Positions 21,901 to 33,313 of a stretch of 64,000 bases of DNA are shown in pieces. Made by a program: the position numbers and the translations under genes. The stretch comes from Sclerotiophoma versabilis. Taxonomy: Eukaryota; Ascomycota; Dothideomycetes; Pleosporales; Didymellaceae. The stretch lies in NCBI GenBank assembly GCA_012274445.1, contig JAAROD010000033.1, positions 2,046,001 through 2,110,000 on the forward strand. Reading direction: 5' to 3'. The first letter of the stretch is position 1. Each line of letters begins with the position of its first letter. The notes under the pieces are model-generated. The model saw nothing but the letters and a program-made list of their open reading frames with translations. It was not told where the DNA came from and ran no database searches.

Positions 21901-22802
21901 CATACCTGAACATGATTTCATGGACACAATGGTCAGTTCGACGCGTAGGGCGCGTCACTTTGGAAGAATGGTTATGCGCAATGGCAGGCGATACGAGCCA
22001 AGCAGGGTCAGAAACCTCAGAATGAAATACGACACATGTTTTCCCGTCATACCACTTCGTCGATGATTCGAAAAAAAATCTTCAAAATTAAACCTCATCT
22101 TCCATTATTGGTAACGAAAGCCTCAGTTCCTTTTGTAGCCTCGGCATCGGGCGGATATCGTACGTAAGAGTGCAAAGATGTGGTGTAACCACCCTATAAT
22201 TTGATTTTGTACACCTATCTTGCTCAAGCTCCGTTCTTTCTTTCTACAATAAGTGAGACAGTAAGGAATGTGAGATCTAATCTCCAGACTTTGGAACTTG
22301 ATGTCCTAGAGTCGTGTTTTCGCATGTTTCGTAAGCATCGTGCACACATCTCCAAACAGAAATACAGCTCACTTGCTGACACTCACAATACAATAGATCT
22401 ATCTCATTTCACTATATACCAAGTCTTCTGTCAGGCGTGACTCTGTATATGCATGACAGAAATACATGCTAAGTTTGAGCAAGCAAACTCTGCGGAAGAT
22501 TGAGGTTATATAGCATCACCTGACTGGCTACAGACCCCATTCTTTATCATACCTGTACTTCTTCCTCCACTTGTGTCTAGGCCTCGATACGCCATGGATT
22601 AATCTGTTCATTGCCACGACCCTCGCTCTGATAGGTTACGTTGAAGACGCGGTGATGCAACAATTTGCAAATTAGAAGGATGCATTTTTCAAATTCGCAG
22701 CGATTAGATGTGAGACAGTGAGACATTGGTTGTGGCGTGCGTTTGACGTTCGAGATGGACCTATCGAGGCTTGAGACATATAATCGTGAATGGGGCACCC
22801 CC
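21901..22802. other. Spacer with no recognisable gene
   Basis: About 900 bp between the transporter remnant and the next transposon. Short frames at 22201-22440 and 22577-22798 have no domain or splice support. The N-terminal part of the transporter may once have lain here. Confidence 0.4.
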
Positions 22803-22804
22803 TA

Positions 22805-25800
22805 CCGTGTCCGTGCACCCAATGCACGGATTCAACCAATGCACAGTTCTCACCCTTCACAGGTACTACAAAAATAAGGTTAATAAGCCACGTATAATAG
22901 TTATTATTACAGGATTTTTTAGTAGAGCACTCTATAGACCTATGCAACAGATTGTCTTACCTAAATCTACTTAGTAAAGCAATCTTGCAGCTATAGCTGT
23001 TGTATGTTAGTAGGGGAGCTAGGGAACGCTAGTTAGCAACAGGACAACTACGCGCAGCAGCACTACTATGTTTCTTAGCTAGATTTAACTGCAGCTGATA
23101 TAAGGCCTTATATTTGCCTGTTTAGGGTAATTATATAGCTTTCTAAGCGTTGCAAGCTTGCTTTTAATACTCTTATTTAGCTTTGCGTTCAGCTACTTCT
23201 TCTACCTTCTTAGCTTTAACCTAGTCTTACTCTTTCTTCTCTCTTACCTGTGCTATATACTTCTCTTCTGTAATTTTCTGTTTATATAGCTTATTTATAG
23301 CTGCTAACTCCTTTATCTCTACCTTTTTTAGCTCTTCTACTTTCTTTTCTTCTTCTATAATAGCTATATAAGCATACGCTTTACAGAAGGCTCTAAGAGA
23401 CTATAATATTACTCTACTATAATACTCCTAGTCTTATTACAAGTCTAACTACTTTATAGGTTAGCTCTAACACTTCTTCTTTTAGTATAGCTTCTAGTAT
23501 AAGCCTGTAAGTTTACTATAAAGAAGCTCTACTTAGCTTAAGAGGTAGTAGATAGTTTACTCTAGCTTCTACGCGCCTATACTATGCAGATTCTTTACCT
23601 CTATATATAGAGTACTATAAGCTTAAAGCTAGTTCTCTGCGCTATAAGCTAAAGAACTAGAAGAAACTAAGTCTAAGTCTCTTAGAGTTATAGAGCAGAA
23701 TCTATTAAGAATAATATTAGTGTTTACTAGATATATGCTAGTTACTATAAAGGCCTATTTAACTAACGTTTTAGTAAACGTGTATATCTAGGCAGGCTAG
23801 AATAGGCTAAAGAAGTTAGCTTCTAATAATAGGAATAGGCCTTAGAATTACTAGAGGTAGTTATTAAGTTTATTACTATAGTAGAAGAAGAGAGGCTTAA
23901 AGCAGACTATATCTAATAGCTGTAACGTCTAGGTACTGTAGAGAGGTAAAATAGTAATAATAATCTAATTCTAGTAATAGTATTCTAGGAATTCCTTAGT
24001 TAGGTAACTTCTATAGCTATCTATAATTAATAGGTAGTACTTTTTCTATACTTTTCTCTTTATATAATAGTTAAACACCTATTTAAGCTAAGCTAGTCTA
24101 ATCTTATTATTTATCTAGCCTAATATACCTTATAGGCAAGTAGTGTATATAGGTAAGTAGTGCGCTTTTACAAAGACTATACTAAAATACTACTTCTCTA
24201 CTAATACCTTAATAACAGCGCTAGCTAGACATGTTAAAAGAAGCTTAGATATAGCTTATAGTTTAAGCTCTTAGAATTAACTCTAAGCTCTCTATAAAAC
24301 GCGCTATAGCTATCTATAACATCTCTAAAACTATACTATATAAATAACATGCTAGATAACCTTTATATACTAATACTATAACTAACTTATAGAACCTAAC
24401 TAATACTAAGAAGTAGGTAATTATTAAGTATATACTTAAGCTAGTTACGTAAGGATTTCCCTCTTAGCTTACAGCTATAGCTAATATAGCTAATTCTTTA
24501 CGCGCTAAGTATAGTCTAGGCTATATTAGCCTAAACTAGCCTAGTATGTTTATTAAGCGCTAACTAGAGCTTATAATAAAGTTTAATTAAAAGTATAACT
24601 ATAAGAGAGCCCTCTATAAGAATTCTAAGGTAATCTAAAGCTAGTTTAGCCTAGTAGCTAATATTAAAGCTAAGTATAGTATTTAGAATAATAATACTTA
24701 TAACTTTAATAAGGCTAGCTTTATAATAGGTATTATATTAATAGAGGTAGTTATTATAGCTTTAGAGTAATAAGAATAGCTAAAGGTAGTCTAGCTAGGT
24801 AATAGAGAGTAGATAATAGTTATACAGGGCGTTAATGCTAAAGGTTAGGCTATTCTACTCTTTATTATCTTTAAGGCGTACTACTACCTCTCTTTCTAGT
24901 ATAAAGAGAGGGACTTACTATAGAATTAGGAAATTAGAGTCTCTAATAATAGCTAGACTACTAATAAGCTTAGTCTAAACTAGCTAAAGCACTTTAACGC
25001 GTATATAAAGAAGTGTACTATTAGTACCTACTATCTACTAGTTATTAATAGCTATAAGAGCTATAACTTACTTATATTCTAGTAATACTATAAGAATAAT
25101 AAGATTATTACTGCCCATATACCTCCTTACTTATTACACCTTCTATAGCCTCTTAATATAGGTTGTTTTACCTCTTTAAAGAAGGCGTATAGGTGCTAAG
25201 CTAAAAACCTTATTTATAACTAGATTAACTATATTATAAAGGTTAAGTTTCTACTATACTTTATAGTAGCCTTTAAGGCTTTATTTACCTCTAGTAATAT
25301 CTAAAAAGAGTTTTAAAAGACTAGACTAGTCCTATTTAACCTAGAATAGGTTATATTAACTCTTAATATAAAGCTATATACTCTATTACTATAACTCTCT
25401 ATTAATAACGCACTCTAGTAGTTATAGACCCCTAGTAATACTCTAGAACTTAGGTTATAATTAATACTTATAAAGACAAGAATTTAGAGGTATATAGATA
25501 GCTTACCTACCTCTATAGTTAAGGTATTTAAGAAGGTCTTAAAGGAGGTAGTAATAATTATATATAAGCTAGTATTAGTATAATAGAAGATTACTAAGCT
25601 TTAAGTAGTAAATAAAGCTGCTTTACGCTAGAAATTATATAAAAGAAAGTAAATTAAGGCAGAAGGGACCCTTATAGTTAAAGAAGGCTAGTAGATAACT
25701 GCTCTTAAGAAGTTTAGGGCGCGTAGTAATAGTAAGAAGTAGAAGAAGAGAGTACGCGCTAAAGGGGCTAAGTCCTTCTAATAACACTATAAACAGTGTA

Positions 25801-26809
25801 GAGAGACTAGGCATAACATATAAATATGTAAGAATAAAGTAAAAGAGGTCTCTAAGTAATATTAGAGGTTATTCTGCCCTATATAGCGTTAGAGTAGGTT
25901 GTTATAGGCTATAATAGGGTAGGTTTTAGTATAGTCTTAGTAAAAGCACACTACTTACCTGTGTGCACTGCTTGCCCGTAAGGTACGTTATAGAGAAAGA
26001 GGTAACATAAATTAAGTACTTTTCTAGATTAATATTAGCTACCTAGAAGCTCTAGATAGTAGAGTTTTTTAATATAAAGATAATGCCTAGAGAAAGAGCT
26101 ATACTATTAGTGTAAATTAAAGCTAATAAGCTTACCTACTTATAATTACTATCTTAATAAGCCTGCCTAACCTTCTTCTTCTTCTATTAACACCTACTAA
26201 AGATATGCTTTATCCTATCTAGTACTCTAATAGTAAAGCCTTTCTTATCTATATTATATATATACTCTAGCTTAATATTATATTTAGTAATCTTCTACTA
26301 TAACAGGTTAAAGTATAGCTAGTACTTATACCTAGACTTAGTATTGTAGTAATTAGAGTCTATACCTGTTACCTATTAAGATATAAGCTAGTTATAGTAA
26401 TAATTAAGAAAGCGCGTAACCTAGCTATTAGAGTAAGGAGTTTAGGTAACTGCAGAGGCGAAATTGCGTATTATATGCCTTATAGGTAGCAAATAACATG
26501 CTGTAAGCTCTTCTATATACTATATAAAGTCTACTTCTTATTATATAGTAAGCTTTTGTTACTGTTTGTTAGTAACCTCCTAGGGGACCTAATCGCGTTA
26601 ATAAGCGCGTAACAATGTTAAGTGATTAACGCTATAGCTATTAGTAATTCTTTAATACACAGGTTTTTCTCCTAGCTTTAAACTACAGATCTGCGCAAGC
26701 GCATCTTGAATACCTGGCATAGTTGTTAAGTTATTACGCGTTGAAATGGAGGTATTGGTAGGTGGAACCGTGCATTGGTTGAATCTGTGCATTAGGTGCA
26801 CGGACACGG
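22805..26809 (-). mobile_element. Fot1-like DNA transposon (third family) interrupted by a nested element
   Basis: Inverted ends begin CCGTGTCCGTGCACC and include ATTCAACCAATGCAC, with TA on both sides (22803-22804, 26810-26811). The total is 4,005 bp, of which 1,866 bp (24123-25988) is a nested transposon; the host element is about 2.1 kb. Its transposase lies on the minus strand, starting at 26720 (MPGIQDALAQICSLKLGEKP), a helix-turn-helix N-terminus typical of pogo-type enzymes, followed near 26200-26270 by a degraded NIDKKGFTI block. RIP-type stops are abundant. The 22890-23110 end is nearly identical to the left end of the element at 39366, which has different outer repeats. Confidence 0.85.
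24123..25988 (+). mobile_element. Fot1-like DNA transposon nested in the previous element
   Basis: A 1,866-bp element with degraded inverted repeats of about 65 bp (right end reads ACGTACCTTACGGGCAAGCA on the minus strand), flanked by TA (24121-24122, 25989-25990). Its interior matches the 18394-20257 element closely (for example the stretch around 24590-24700 versus 18855-18965), so the two are copies of one family, both in plus orientation. It is more heavily RIP-mutated than the host element's ends. Insertion order is clear: the host element was there first. Confidence 0.85.
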
Positions 26810-26814
26810 TAGTA

Positions 26815-28426
26815 AACAAAAACTGGACACTTTTTGATGACATAACCTGCTAACCCCGCATCAACACCAACGATAGTACTGTTTTTGAACAGCCATAACT
26901 TTACCAAATCTTTATATTTTTTAATAAAATATGCATCTACGTAACTGCGAAGTCACGCCCTTTAATCCTGTTAAGCCAGATTGTAACAGTCACACTTGTG
27001 CGAGGTTCTATGACGCGTAGGATTGTAAGGATGAGCACAGACGTGTACGCGCGCACTATCTTTAAACAATACAACATCTCTCTATCTACTAGATACAATT
27101 AGCTTTGTGAGAGGGAAGAGATTGGTGAAGTTGCTGCTCGCCGACACGTTAGTAGAGTTGAAATGCAGAAATTACGTGGTTCTAGAGGCTCTGGTCGCCT
27201 ATATAAGATACTAACTCAGCAACTCTATTAACTCCTTAACTCTAGCTAGTCTGACTGGCGGCAGCGGCTCTAAGCTCAGTTACGACAAGCAGGGATCTAA
27301 GCGAGCCGACTTATACTGCAGCAATCTCTCTGCAACCGCCTTAACGCTGGGATGTACAAGGCTGCTATAATAAAGGAGATCACTGATCTACAAACTGATT
27401 AGAGGCAAAAGTACGCTGCTGTAAACCAATACAAACCTGTTAAGGGGTACTAGGATGGTGTACAGTTTACTGATGAGGCTTATATAGCTCTGGACGACTT
27501 CCCTGATAAGTGGATACTAAGAGTTTTGGGGGAGCGTACAGCACCACAAAACGTCGTTACTCACCCAGATGTAAGTGCTAACGTGGTCTATTTTGCTGCC
27601 TGGATCAACTACTACTCTATGGCTACTGAGCTTATCTTCTACAACGACAAGTATGATGATTACAAGCCAGTAAAGCCTCTACCAAAGCCTCGGAGGCGCC
27701 CTACTACCGATCAACCTGGTGAATACGAGCAGCGCCTACGCGAATGGGAAGCAGCAAAGGCACGTGAGCTAATAGTAACGAAGCCTGGCAACTCTATGAG
27801 AGCGGTATACTACGTTGAGAAGATTCTACCTATTGCGCCGCATACAGCTCGTTGGTAGCTCAATCAGACAAACTACGCGCCCACATACTGGTACAAGACC
27901 GCTACAACTGGTATCTTGTAGAGGATAACGACCCTAGCTATGGTACTCGCAATAGTGACTCACTGCCAGCTGTATATTGACGCGAGCGTGGTGTAGTCAG
28001 CCTTAATCATCCTGCTAATTCACTAGACCTTAACCCTATTGAAGGTATATGGAATATCATCAAAGAGCGTGTTAAACAGCAGCTTCACAACATCAACACT
28101 ATTGCAGAGCTTAAGGCAGCCCTACAACACGAGTGGAAGCAGGTACGGCAAGAAATGGTACAACAGCGGATCAATGAGATGCCCTATCGCTGTAGGCAGG
28201 TGTTTCAATACCCCAAAGTTCGGGTCAAAACTGGACTGTGGTAACGCTACAACACCACAAGAATAGCTCACAGTAGGATTATATAGCTTCTTAGTAGCCT
28301 CAAAAATCAGTTTCAGCTTATTTGATTGCCTGTGGCTGTTGTGCGATGCCATTTGGTATGGTGGGTGCTAGGAAACCGACATTTGGTGGGGTAGGTTATG
28401 TCATCAAAGAGTGTCCAGTTTTTTCT
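26815..28426 (+). mobile_element. Tc1-like DNA transposon, lightly degraded
   Basis: A 1,612-bp element with inverted repeats of about 32 bp sharing AAAAACTGGACACT and TTTGATGACATAACCT, flanked by TA (26813-26814, 28427-28428). It begins only one base after the TA flank of the upstream Fot1-like element. Composition is close to that of host genes, so it has escaped most RIP and is probably younger. Confidence 0.88.
27080..28243 (+). pseudogene. Tc1-type transposase, broken
   Basis: The transposase of the enclosing element. An N-terminal helix-turn-helix part (EIGEVAARRHVSRVEM) is followed by the DDE_3 catalytic domain: first Asp in QFTDEAYIALDDF (about 27467), second in LVEDNDPSYGT (about 27912-27945), and the SLDLNPIEGIWNIIKE block (about 28020-28070) with the terminal acidic residue. 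The C-terminus, QVFQYPKVRVKTGLW, ends at a TAA near 28243. A one-base frameshift near 27830-27840 and scattered stops, several replacing Gln or Trp codons, make it inactive. A source copy elsewhere could mobilise it because the ends are intact. Confidence 0.85.
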
Positions 28427-28937
28427 TACTAGGGGGTGGGAGCTTAAATGTGATTACCTCTTGCTCCTACCAATTGAGCAAATTAGGCGTGAGCAATTGC
28501 GATGAATTAGTCACGGTCCCTAGTTTGCATTGGAAGCAGCGACAGCTTCAACTCTAGGGCGAATCTTCAATTAGGGGATTATCCAGCCGGTATCGGTACC
28601 GTAAGATCAACTTGGTGTCGCCAACCAAAGCATGGTGCCGCGGCCGCTAACTAGCGTCTGACGTAATCTTCTTCTTTAGGCAAGGCTTGCTTTTGCTCGC
28701 CTGGACATGTATATATGGTCGATTCCTGTCGTCGGTAAGTCCATAAGCCGAGGTTGTCGTCGATCTACGCATTGGGAAACGCGCATGCAATCTTGACCCG
28801 CCACGAGTCCGAGGTCCATCTTCGGCTACGACGATCTCTATATAATTTGTTTGTTTTTGCTGCCAAAGGTAGACTTCATCTTCGAACGCAAGCTCTATCT
28901 GACTTTGTTCGACTGCGAACACATACGATCAAGCGCA

Positions 28938-30331
28938 ATGGGCTCAGATATTGATGCTCTTCTGCAAGAGGCGGTTAGCAGCGGGAGGTTCCTCGGTGTA
29001 AGCCTGGTGGTAGTTGACAAGAATGGTAAAGACTAATGATGGGAGGTGATTAGCCATATTCTAACGCACCATCAGGAAAAACCATATACTCTGGTGCACA
29101 CGGGCGCCGTTCCTTCAATTCTGAGGAGCCGATGAAACTTTCGACCCCAGCATGGCTGGCCTCCATGTCCAAGCTAATGACATCGGTCGCTGCTCTACAC
29201 GCGGTTCAGGAAGGTCTGGTTGGCCTGGACGACGATCTGGGTGATGTTCTACCTGAGCTCCGCCAGCAAGAAGTCTTAACAGCGTACAATCAAGAGAAAA
29301 AACGTCCGACTTTTGAGCCGCTCAAAGAGAAGATCACTTTACGGCACGTACCGATTCACGCCGCTTGATTTGAATTCAGGATACTGCTAACTTATATTCA
29401 GGCGCTTATTGTCCCATGCTTCTGGTTTCGCTTATCCGTTCTTTTCTCCAGCACTCAATCAATGGGCCAACGACAACGACCAATCGACGTATCGCTTTGT
29501 TGGAGATTTCGTAAGCTGACACTGAAGAATCGAATGGTCTCTATCATTCCATTAACCCATTATGGTAGAAAAGTGATTGGGACCGTCCGCCAGTGTTTCA
29601 ACCCGGAATGGGTTGGTGCTACGGTCAGGGAATCGACTGGGCTGGAAAGGTTGTCGAGAAAGTGAGCGGGAGAAGCTTACAAGAATATCTTCATGAAAAT
29701 GTCTGGGCGCCCCTTGGCATGGCGAATACAACTTTCCATCCGGAACGAAAGAATGATTATGCTTTGTTGGACTTGGGCAAACGAGAAAGCGGACCAGGCA
29801 GTAAGATGGTGCCTGCTGGTGGCCAGTTCTATCCCATCCCAGCAATCAACGAAGCAGGAGGGATCGGCTTGTACTCATCTGCAGAGGATTATGCGAAGCT
29901 TTTGGCCGCTCTGCTGCGTGGTGACAATAGGGTCCTCAAAAAGAAAATGATTGACGAACTGGTCAAGCCGCAGTTGAATGATATTGGAACACAACAGATT
30001 AACGCTGCGCACCAGATATGGGTTGTACCCGAGATTCCGAAGGAAATTACAGTGGACTACGCCCTTGGAGGACTGGTGACGACTAGTGCCTTACCCGGTG
30101 GTCGTTCGGTTGGCGCCATGGCTTGGGATGGTATGAGTAGCCCACACTGGGTAAGTCTTTTCGGTTGCAAGGTCCTTCATCCCTGCTGATTTTCTGATTT
30201 TGCAGCTTCTTGACCGTGTCACCGGAATCGCAATGGTGTTCATCACTCAAATCTTGGCACCTGATCCGGATTCGAAGGAACTGTGGGCAAAATTGGAACA
30301 GCAGGTCTACTCATCATTTGCACGATTGTAG
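28938..30331 (+). CDS. Serine beta-lactamase-like hydrolase/transesterase (class C, LovD-like)
   Basis: Five exons (28938-29025, 29076-29343, 29402-29510, 29569-30150, 30206-30331) give a 390-aa protein of the beta-lactamase/LovD/EstB fold. The catalytic SxxK motif is SMSKLM at about residues 76-81, following STPAWLA. A class-C-like Tyr motif is WCYGQGIDWAG, followed by VSGRSLQEYLHENVWAPLGM, typical of these enzymes. GGIGLYSSAEDYAKLLAALL is another family block. Late positions hold the segment with GGLVTT, where a KTG-like triad would lie. Intron 2 appears to use a GC donor (29344) because the nearby GT would break the frame. The enzyme may hydrolyse esters or transfer acyl groups; the substrate is unknown. 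It is intact although surrounded by transposons. No signal peptide is seen. Confidence 0.8.
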
Positions 30332-30390
30332 TCAATGCCGAAAGCAATAGTGTTGTATCTGATTATTATTGCTAAATATTACCTATCTCC

Positions 30391-30648
30391 TTTACTAAGA
30401 TCACGCGGTGCAGACCTGGTACCGACGAAACAGTTTACTATAAGTGCCGCGGCTTCCCGCCGATCTCGCACATGTCTCATGGAACAGCATCCCCTACTAC
30501 GCGTGGAAAGGTCGACTCAGACGCTCTTCTGCCCGCAAAATATACCACGGGCCCAGACTGGGATCTGGCTGACTTGAAGCGCTCGTATCCACAAGAGCTA
30601 CAAGAGAAAGTAAAAAATGCTTGGCAGCAGATCGGTTTTGCTTTGTGA
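30391..30648 (+). pseudogene. C-terminal fragment of an unrecognised gene
   Basis: A frame without a credible start reads ITRCRPGTDETVYYKCRGFP, then DSDALLPAKYTTGPDWDLADLKRSYPQELQEK and ends ...AWQQIGFAL at TGA 30646-30648. Codon choice resembles host genes, so this looks like the last exon of a gene whose 5' part was lost at the transposon border, or one not found by me. The family is not recognised. It lies about 60 bp after the beta-lactamase-like gene on the same strand. Confidence 0.35.
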
Positions 30649-30792
30649 TCGGATTTGTCCAGCCGAAAAGGCGAACAACGTGTGGCAATACACAATTCTT
30701 GGTTGATTCGGCTTGGGTTTGATTGTTTACTGAGGTGACGAGAAAGGCCGCACACGAAGATCAGCAGATTCCTGGTACCACCTACACAGTTG

Positions 30793-30838
30793 CCCCCCCC
30801 CCCCCCCTTCCCACACACACCCACACACACACTTACAC
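30793..30838. repeat. Poly-C tract and CA-rich microsatellite
   Basis: Fifteen C (30793-30807) are followed by CCCACACACACCCACACACACAC to about 30838. It marks the sharp border between host-like sequence and the AT-rich block that follows. Confidence 0.85.
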
Positions 30839-31344
30839 ACTTAAATACACTTAACGCTAATTAATAGTTATAGTTACACTTTATTATAGTACTTATTAAT
30901 CTAAAAATTTCTTTAGTGTTATAATACGTGTAAAATATAATAATATAATTTCTAAGTAGGTTAAATATATAAGTAAACCTATTACTTAAAGTAGTTCTCT
31001 ACTATAATATATAAATAACTTTATACTTTAGTAGGAAATTAAGATATATTAGCTAAAATTAAGTACTATCCTTTACTATATTAAACTTCTAGGTATACTT
31101 CTTATATAGTTAGATACTAAAAGTCTATTTATATAAGTAAGTTAGCTACGTAAGCAAGTTAGCTACTCTACTACCTCTCTATACCTCTACACGCGTATAT
31201 CTTAACTACCTTATAAGATAATATATAGATATTAATAGAGTAGATTAAGCAGCATCTAAAGTATCTTTCTTGCACGTACAAGAGTTATGCCTAGTCTCTC
31301 TGCACTAGGCTAGCAAATAGGTAGGGGTTGGTAGGCTGGCAAAT

Positions 31345-31369
31345 GGGTAGGGGTTGGGTTGGGGTTGGG
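31345..31369 (+). other. G-quadruplex-forming motif
   Basis: Five G runs of 3-4 bases separated by two-base loops (GGGTAGGGGTTGGGTTGGGG followed by TTGGG) fit the canonical intramolecular G4 pattern. It lies in the left arm of the miniature element. Confidence 0.75.
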
Positions 31370-31388
31370 TAGGTCACGTGACCTACCC
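31367..31388. other. 22-bp perfect palindrome centred on CACGTG
   Basis: The core AGGTCACGTGACCT extends four bases on both sides (GGGT/ACCC). CACGTG is the E-box bound by bHLH factors. The same CACGTG core follows the G-rich arm in copy B (33024-33029). Confidence 0.85.
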
Positions 31389-32649
31389 CTTCTCAACCTC
31401 TACTCCTACCCACGCTAATAGCTGCCAAGTAGGTATGAGTTGGGTAGAGGTACCTCTAGCGTAGGTATAGGTTAGGTAAGCTTAGTTATTATATCTTAAT
31501 TTCAGAATTGTCACACAGCTAAGAAGGCCTGCTTAGTACAACTGGAATTTATCCAGCTGAAAACAGAATAAAAATATACATATATATATGCACCCCAAAT
31601 TCGGTATTACAGACAGTTATTACAGTACTACCTACCTCAGGTATCCCAACCCAACCCATACCCACGATAGAGGTACCCCTACTCAACCTATACCCGTGGC
31701 CCGTGTGACCTCAACCTAACCCCAACCTAACGCTGGGTACCCCGAACCCATTTGCCAGCCTAGCATTAAGAGATAAGATAGTAAGCTAGATATCTCCTTT
31801 ATTTAAAGGCAATTAAATAACATTACATAGAGCTATTATATATTAAGATAAGATAGGTAATTAAAGTTAGTAGGGTAGCTAACTTACTTGCGTAGCTAAC
31901 TTGCTTATCTAAAACATTAGTAACTATAAAGTCTAGTTATATAAAATTTAAGTTTTAGTTTGTTAGTAAAATAAGTTAGTAGCCTAGTTCTTTACCTTTC
32001 TATTACTATATATAGCTAGTAGCTAATTAGCTACATATTATAGCTAAAATAGATATCTATGTCTCCTGCTGCAGCTGCGGCGGCCATGTCCATCCTCCTT
32101 GATTGGTCTTATCGATTGATCCTCACCCCGTTTGTCTCGCTTTCGAACGGCGCTCTTTTCCGCTTGTTGCACCTTTCTTTATCTTTAAACCCTAATTAAT
32201 ACCCTAAAAGTCGATGCCAACCTGTGCTTGAGGCCTAAAAGTACTGCCTGCTGCTGGCTACATTCCCTTTCTCTTCTATGATGCCTTACGTATATATTGG
32301 CCTTGTAACATGCATGACGTGCCTGCTTACTTGTCTGCAATTACTGAATACATGTTTTCATTATTCTATCTTCTATTCTCGTCCCATCCTCTGCTTAACC
32401 CGCGGTGGATCCTCGCAAAAACCGCTGGCAGATACTAATGGTAATTTTAGGTATTCTGTGATTGTAAGATTTGATGCAAATCTCATCCTGCTCCTACGCT
32501 AATAGCAACTCCCATAACTCTTCAATTGTCCAATCACGTTCTCTTGAGTTAGCTGGCTACATATTTGATAAAACCATTTCTTTCTCCTATAATATCGCCT
32601 CTAACCACTACTAAAACATCAACACCTGCCGGGCAAAGAAAAGCCTCAA

Positions 32650-33313
32650 CAGTGCGTCCGACGGGCCGTAATACGGTACGGTTGAGGTATACCAGCAGTA
32701 AGTACGGCTCGATTTGAGGTGTAGGTGCTGACTACCAGTCCAGAAAGGGTAATATCACGGTCCCTAGTCCGTAGTACTGCATAAATAGTTCTTAATCCAG
32801 TAACTATAGGAGGGAAGGATTTAAGTAAATAATCTCCTACGTACCTTTACTGCAATATGCAATTACTTAGTTTTATAAGTAGACTCTCTACTACGTAGTT
32901 CTTAAGCTAGTTCTTCTGAAGTTAAAGCACTTTGATAGCAGCTAAGGACAGACTATTCTAAGGGGTAGTTATGTTATGACTAGGCTGGCAAATAGGTAAA
33001 GGTTGGGTAGGGGTTGGGTATAGTCACGTGATACTCCGACCCCGACCCAACTCCTACTCATCTGCTAGCCTATGTAGAGATAGTATTGGTGTGGCAGACT
33101 GCAGGTGTACAGACCCATAAACCACAACGTTATACTTCACAGGCACCACCCTAACGGTATACGTACTACGGCAGTACTACGGCAGTACTACGGCTGCCGC
33201 CTTTACTACGGTACGGGTATGATACGGCTCACCTCATTGCTACGGACTGCCCGCTTACATGAGCCGTGCTACGAGTCAATTACTGTTCGCAGTGCTACCC
33301 GTTGGATGCACTG
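32650..33313. mobile_element. Non-autonomous hAT-like element (664 bp), copy 1
   Basis: Terminal inverted repeats start CAGTGCGTCCGACGGG (left) and CAGTGCATCCAACGGG (right, complement), flanked by the 8-bp direct repeats AGCCTCAA (32642-32649) and TGCCTCAA (33314-33321), which match at 7 of 8 bases. An 8-bp duplication and a CAGTG terminus are hallmarks of hAT transposons. Sub-terminal copies of GTACTACGGCA (three in tandem at 33163-33194, more nearby) resemble hAT transposase-binding repeats. No transposase is encoded. The left 140 bp matches the right end of copy 2 (39134-41268). The insertion splits a carboxylesterase. Confidence 0.85.
32981..33072. mobile_element. Miniature G-rich inverted-repeat element, copy B (92 bp)
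   Basis: Starts TAGGCTGGCAAATAGG and ends with the complement of TAGGCTAGCAGA. It has the same GGGTAGGGGTTGGGTA arm and CACGTG centre as copy A but is only 92 bp. It lies inside the hAT-like element. Confidence 0.6.

Larger units (their letters stand above)
31306..31762. mobile_element. Miniature inverted-repeat element, G-rich ends, copy A
   Basis: Ends are TAGGCTAGCAAATAGGTAGG on the left and the complement of TAGGCTGGCAAATGGGTTCG on the right. The left end is doubled (a second TAGGCTGGCAAATGGG starts at 31332). Both ends are built of GGGTTGGG/GGGGTT words, and a CACGTG-centred palindrome follows the left arm. There is no coding capacity. Shorter or degraded relatives occur at 32981-33072 and about 50393-50622. 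Confidence 0.6.
30839..32050. other. AT-rich RIP-affected block with an embedded G-rich element
   Basis: The sequence is almost entirely A/T with TpA-rich words and no open frames. A G/C-rich element at 31306-31762 is embedded and is described separately. The source repeat of the AT-rich part cannot be named. The segment 32051-32640 after it returns to ordinary composition and holds no recognisable complete gene apart from esterase remnant sequence near 32570-32640. Confidence 0.5.

Noticed and set aside
32155..32215. Telomere-like AACCCTAA words
   Set aside because: Only two imperfect isolated copies; no tandem array.
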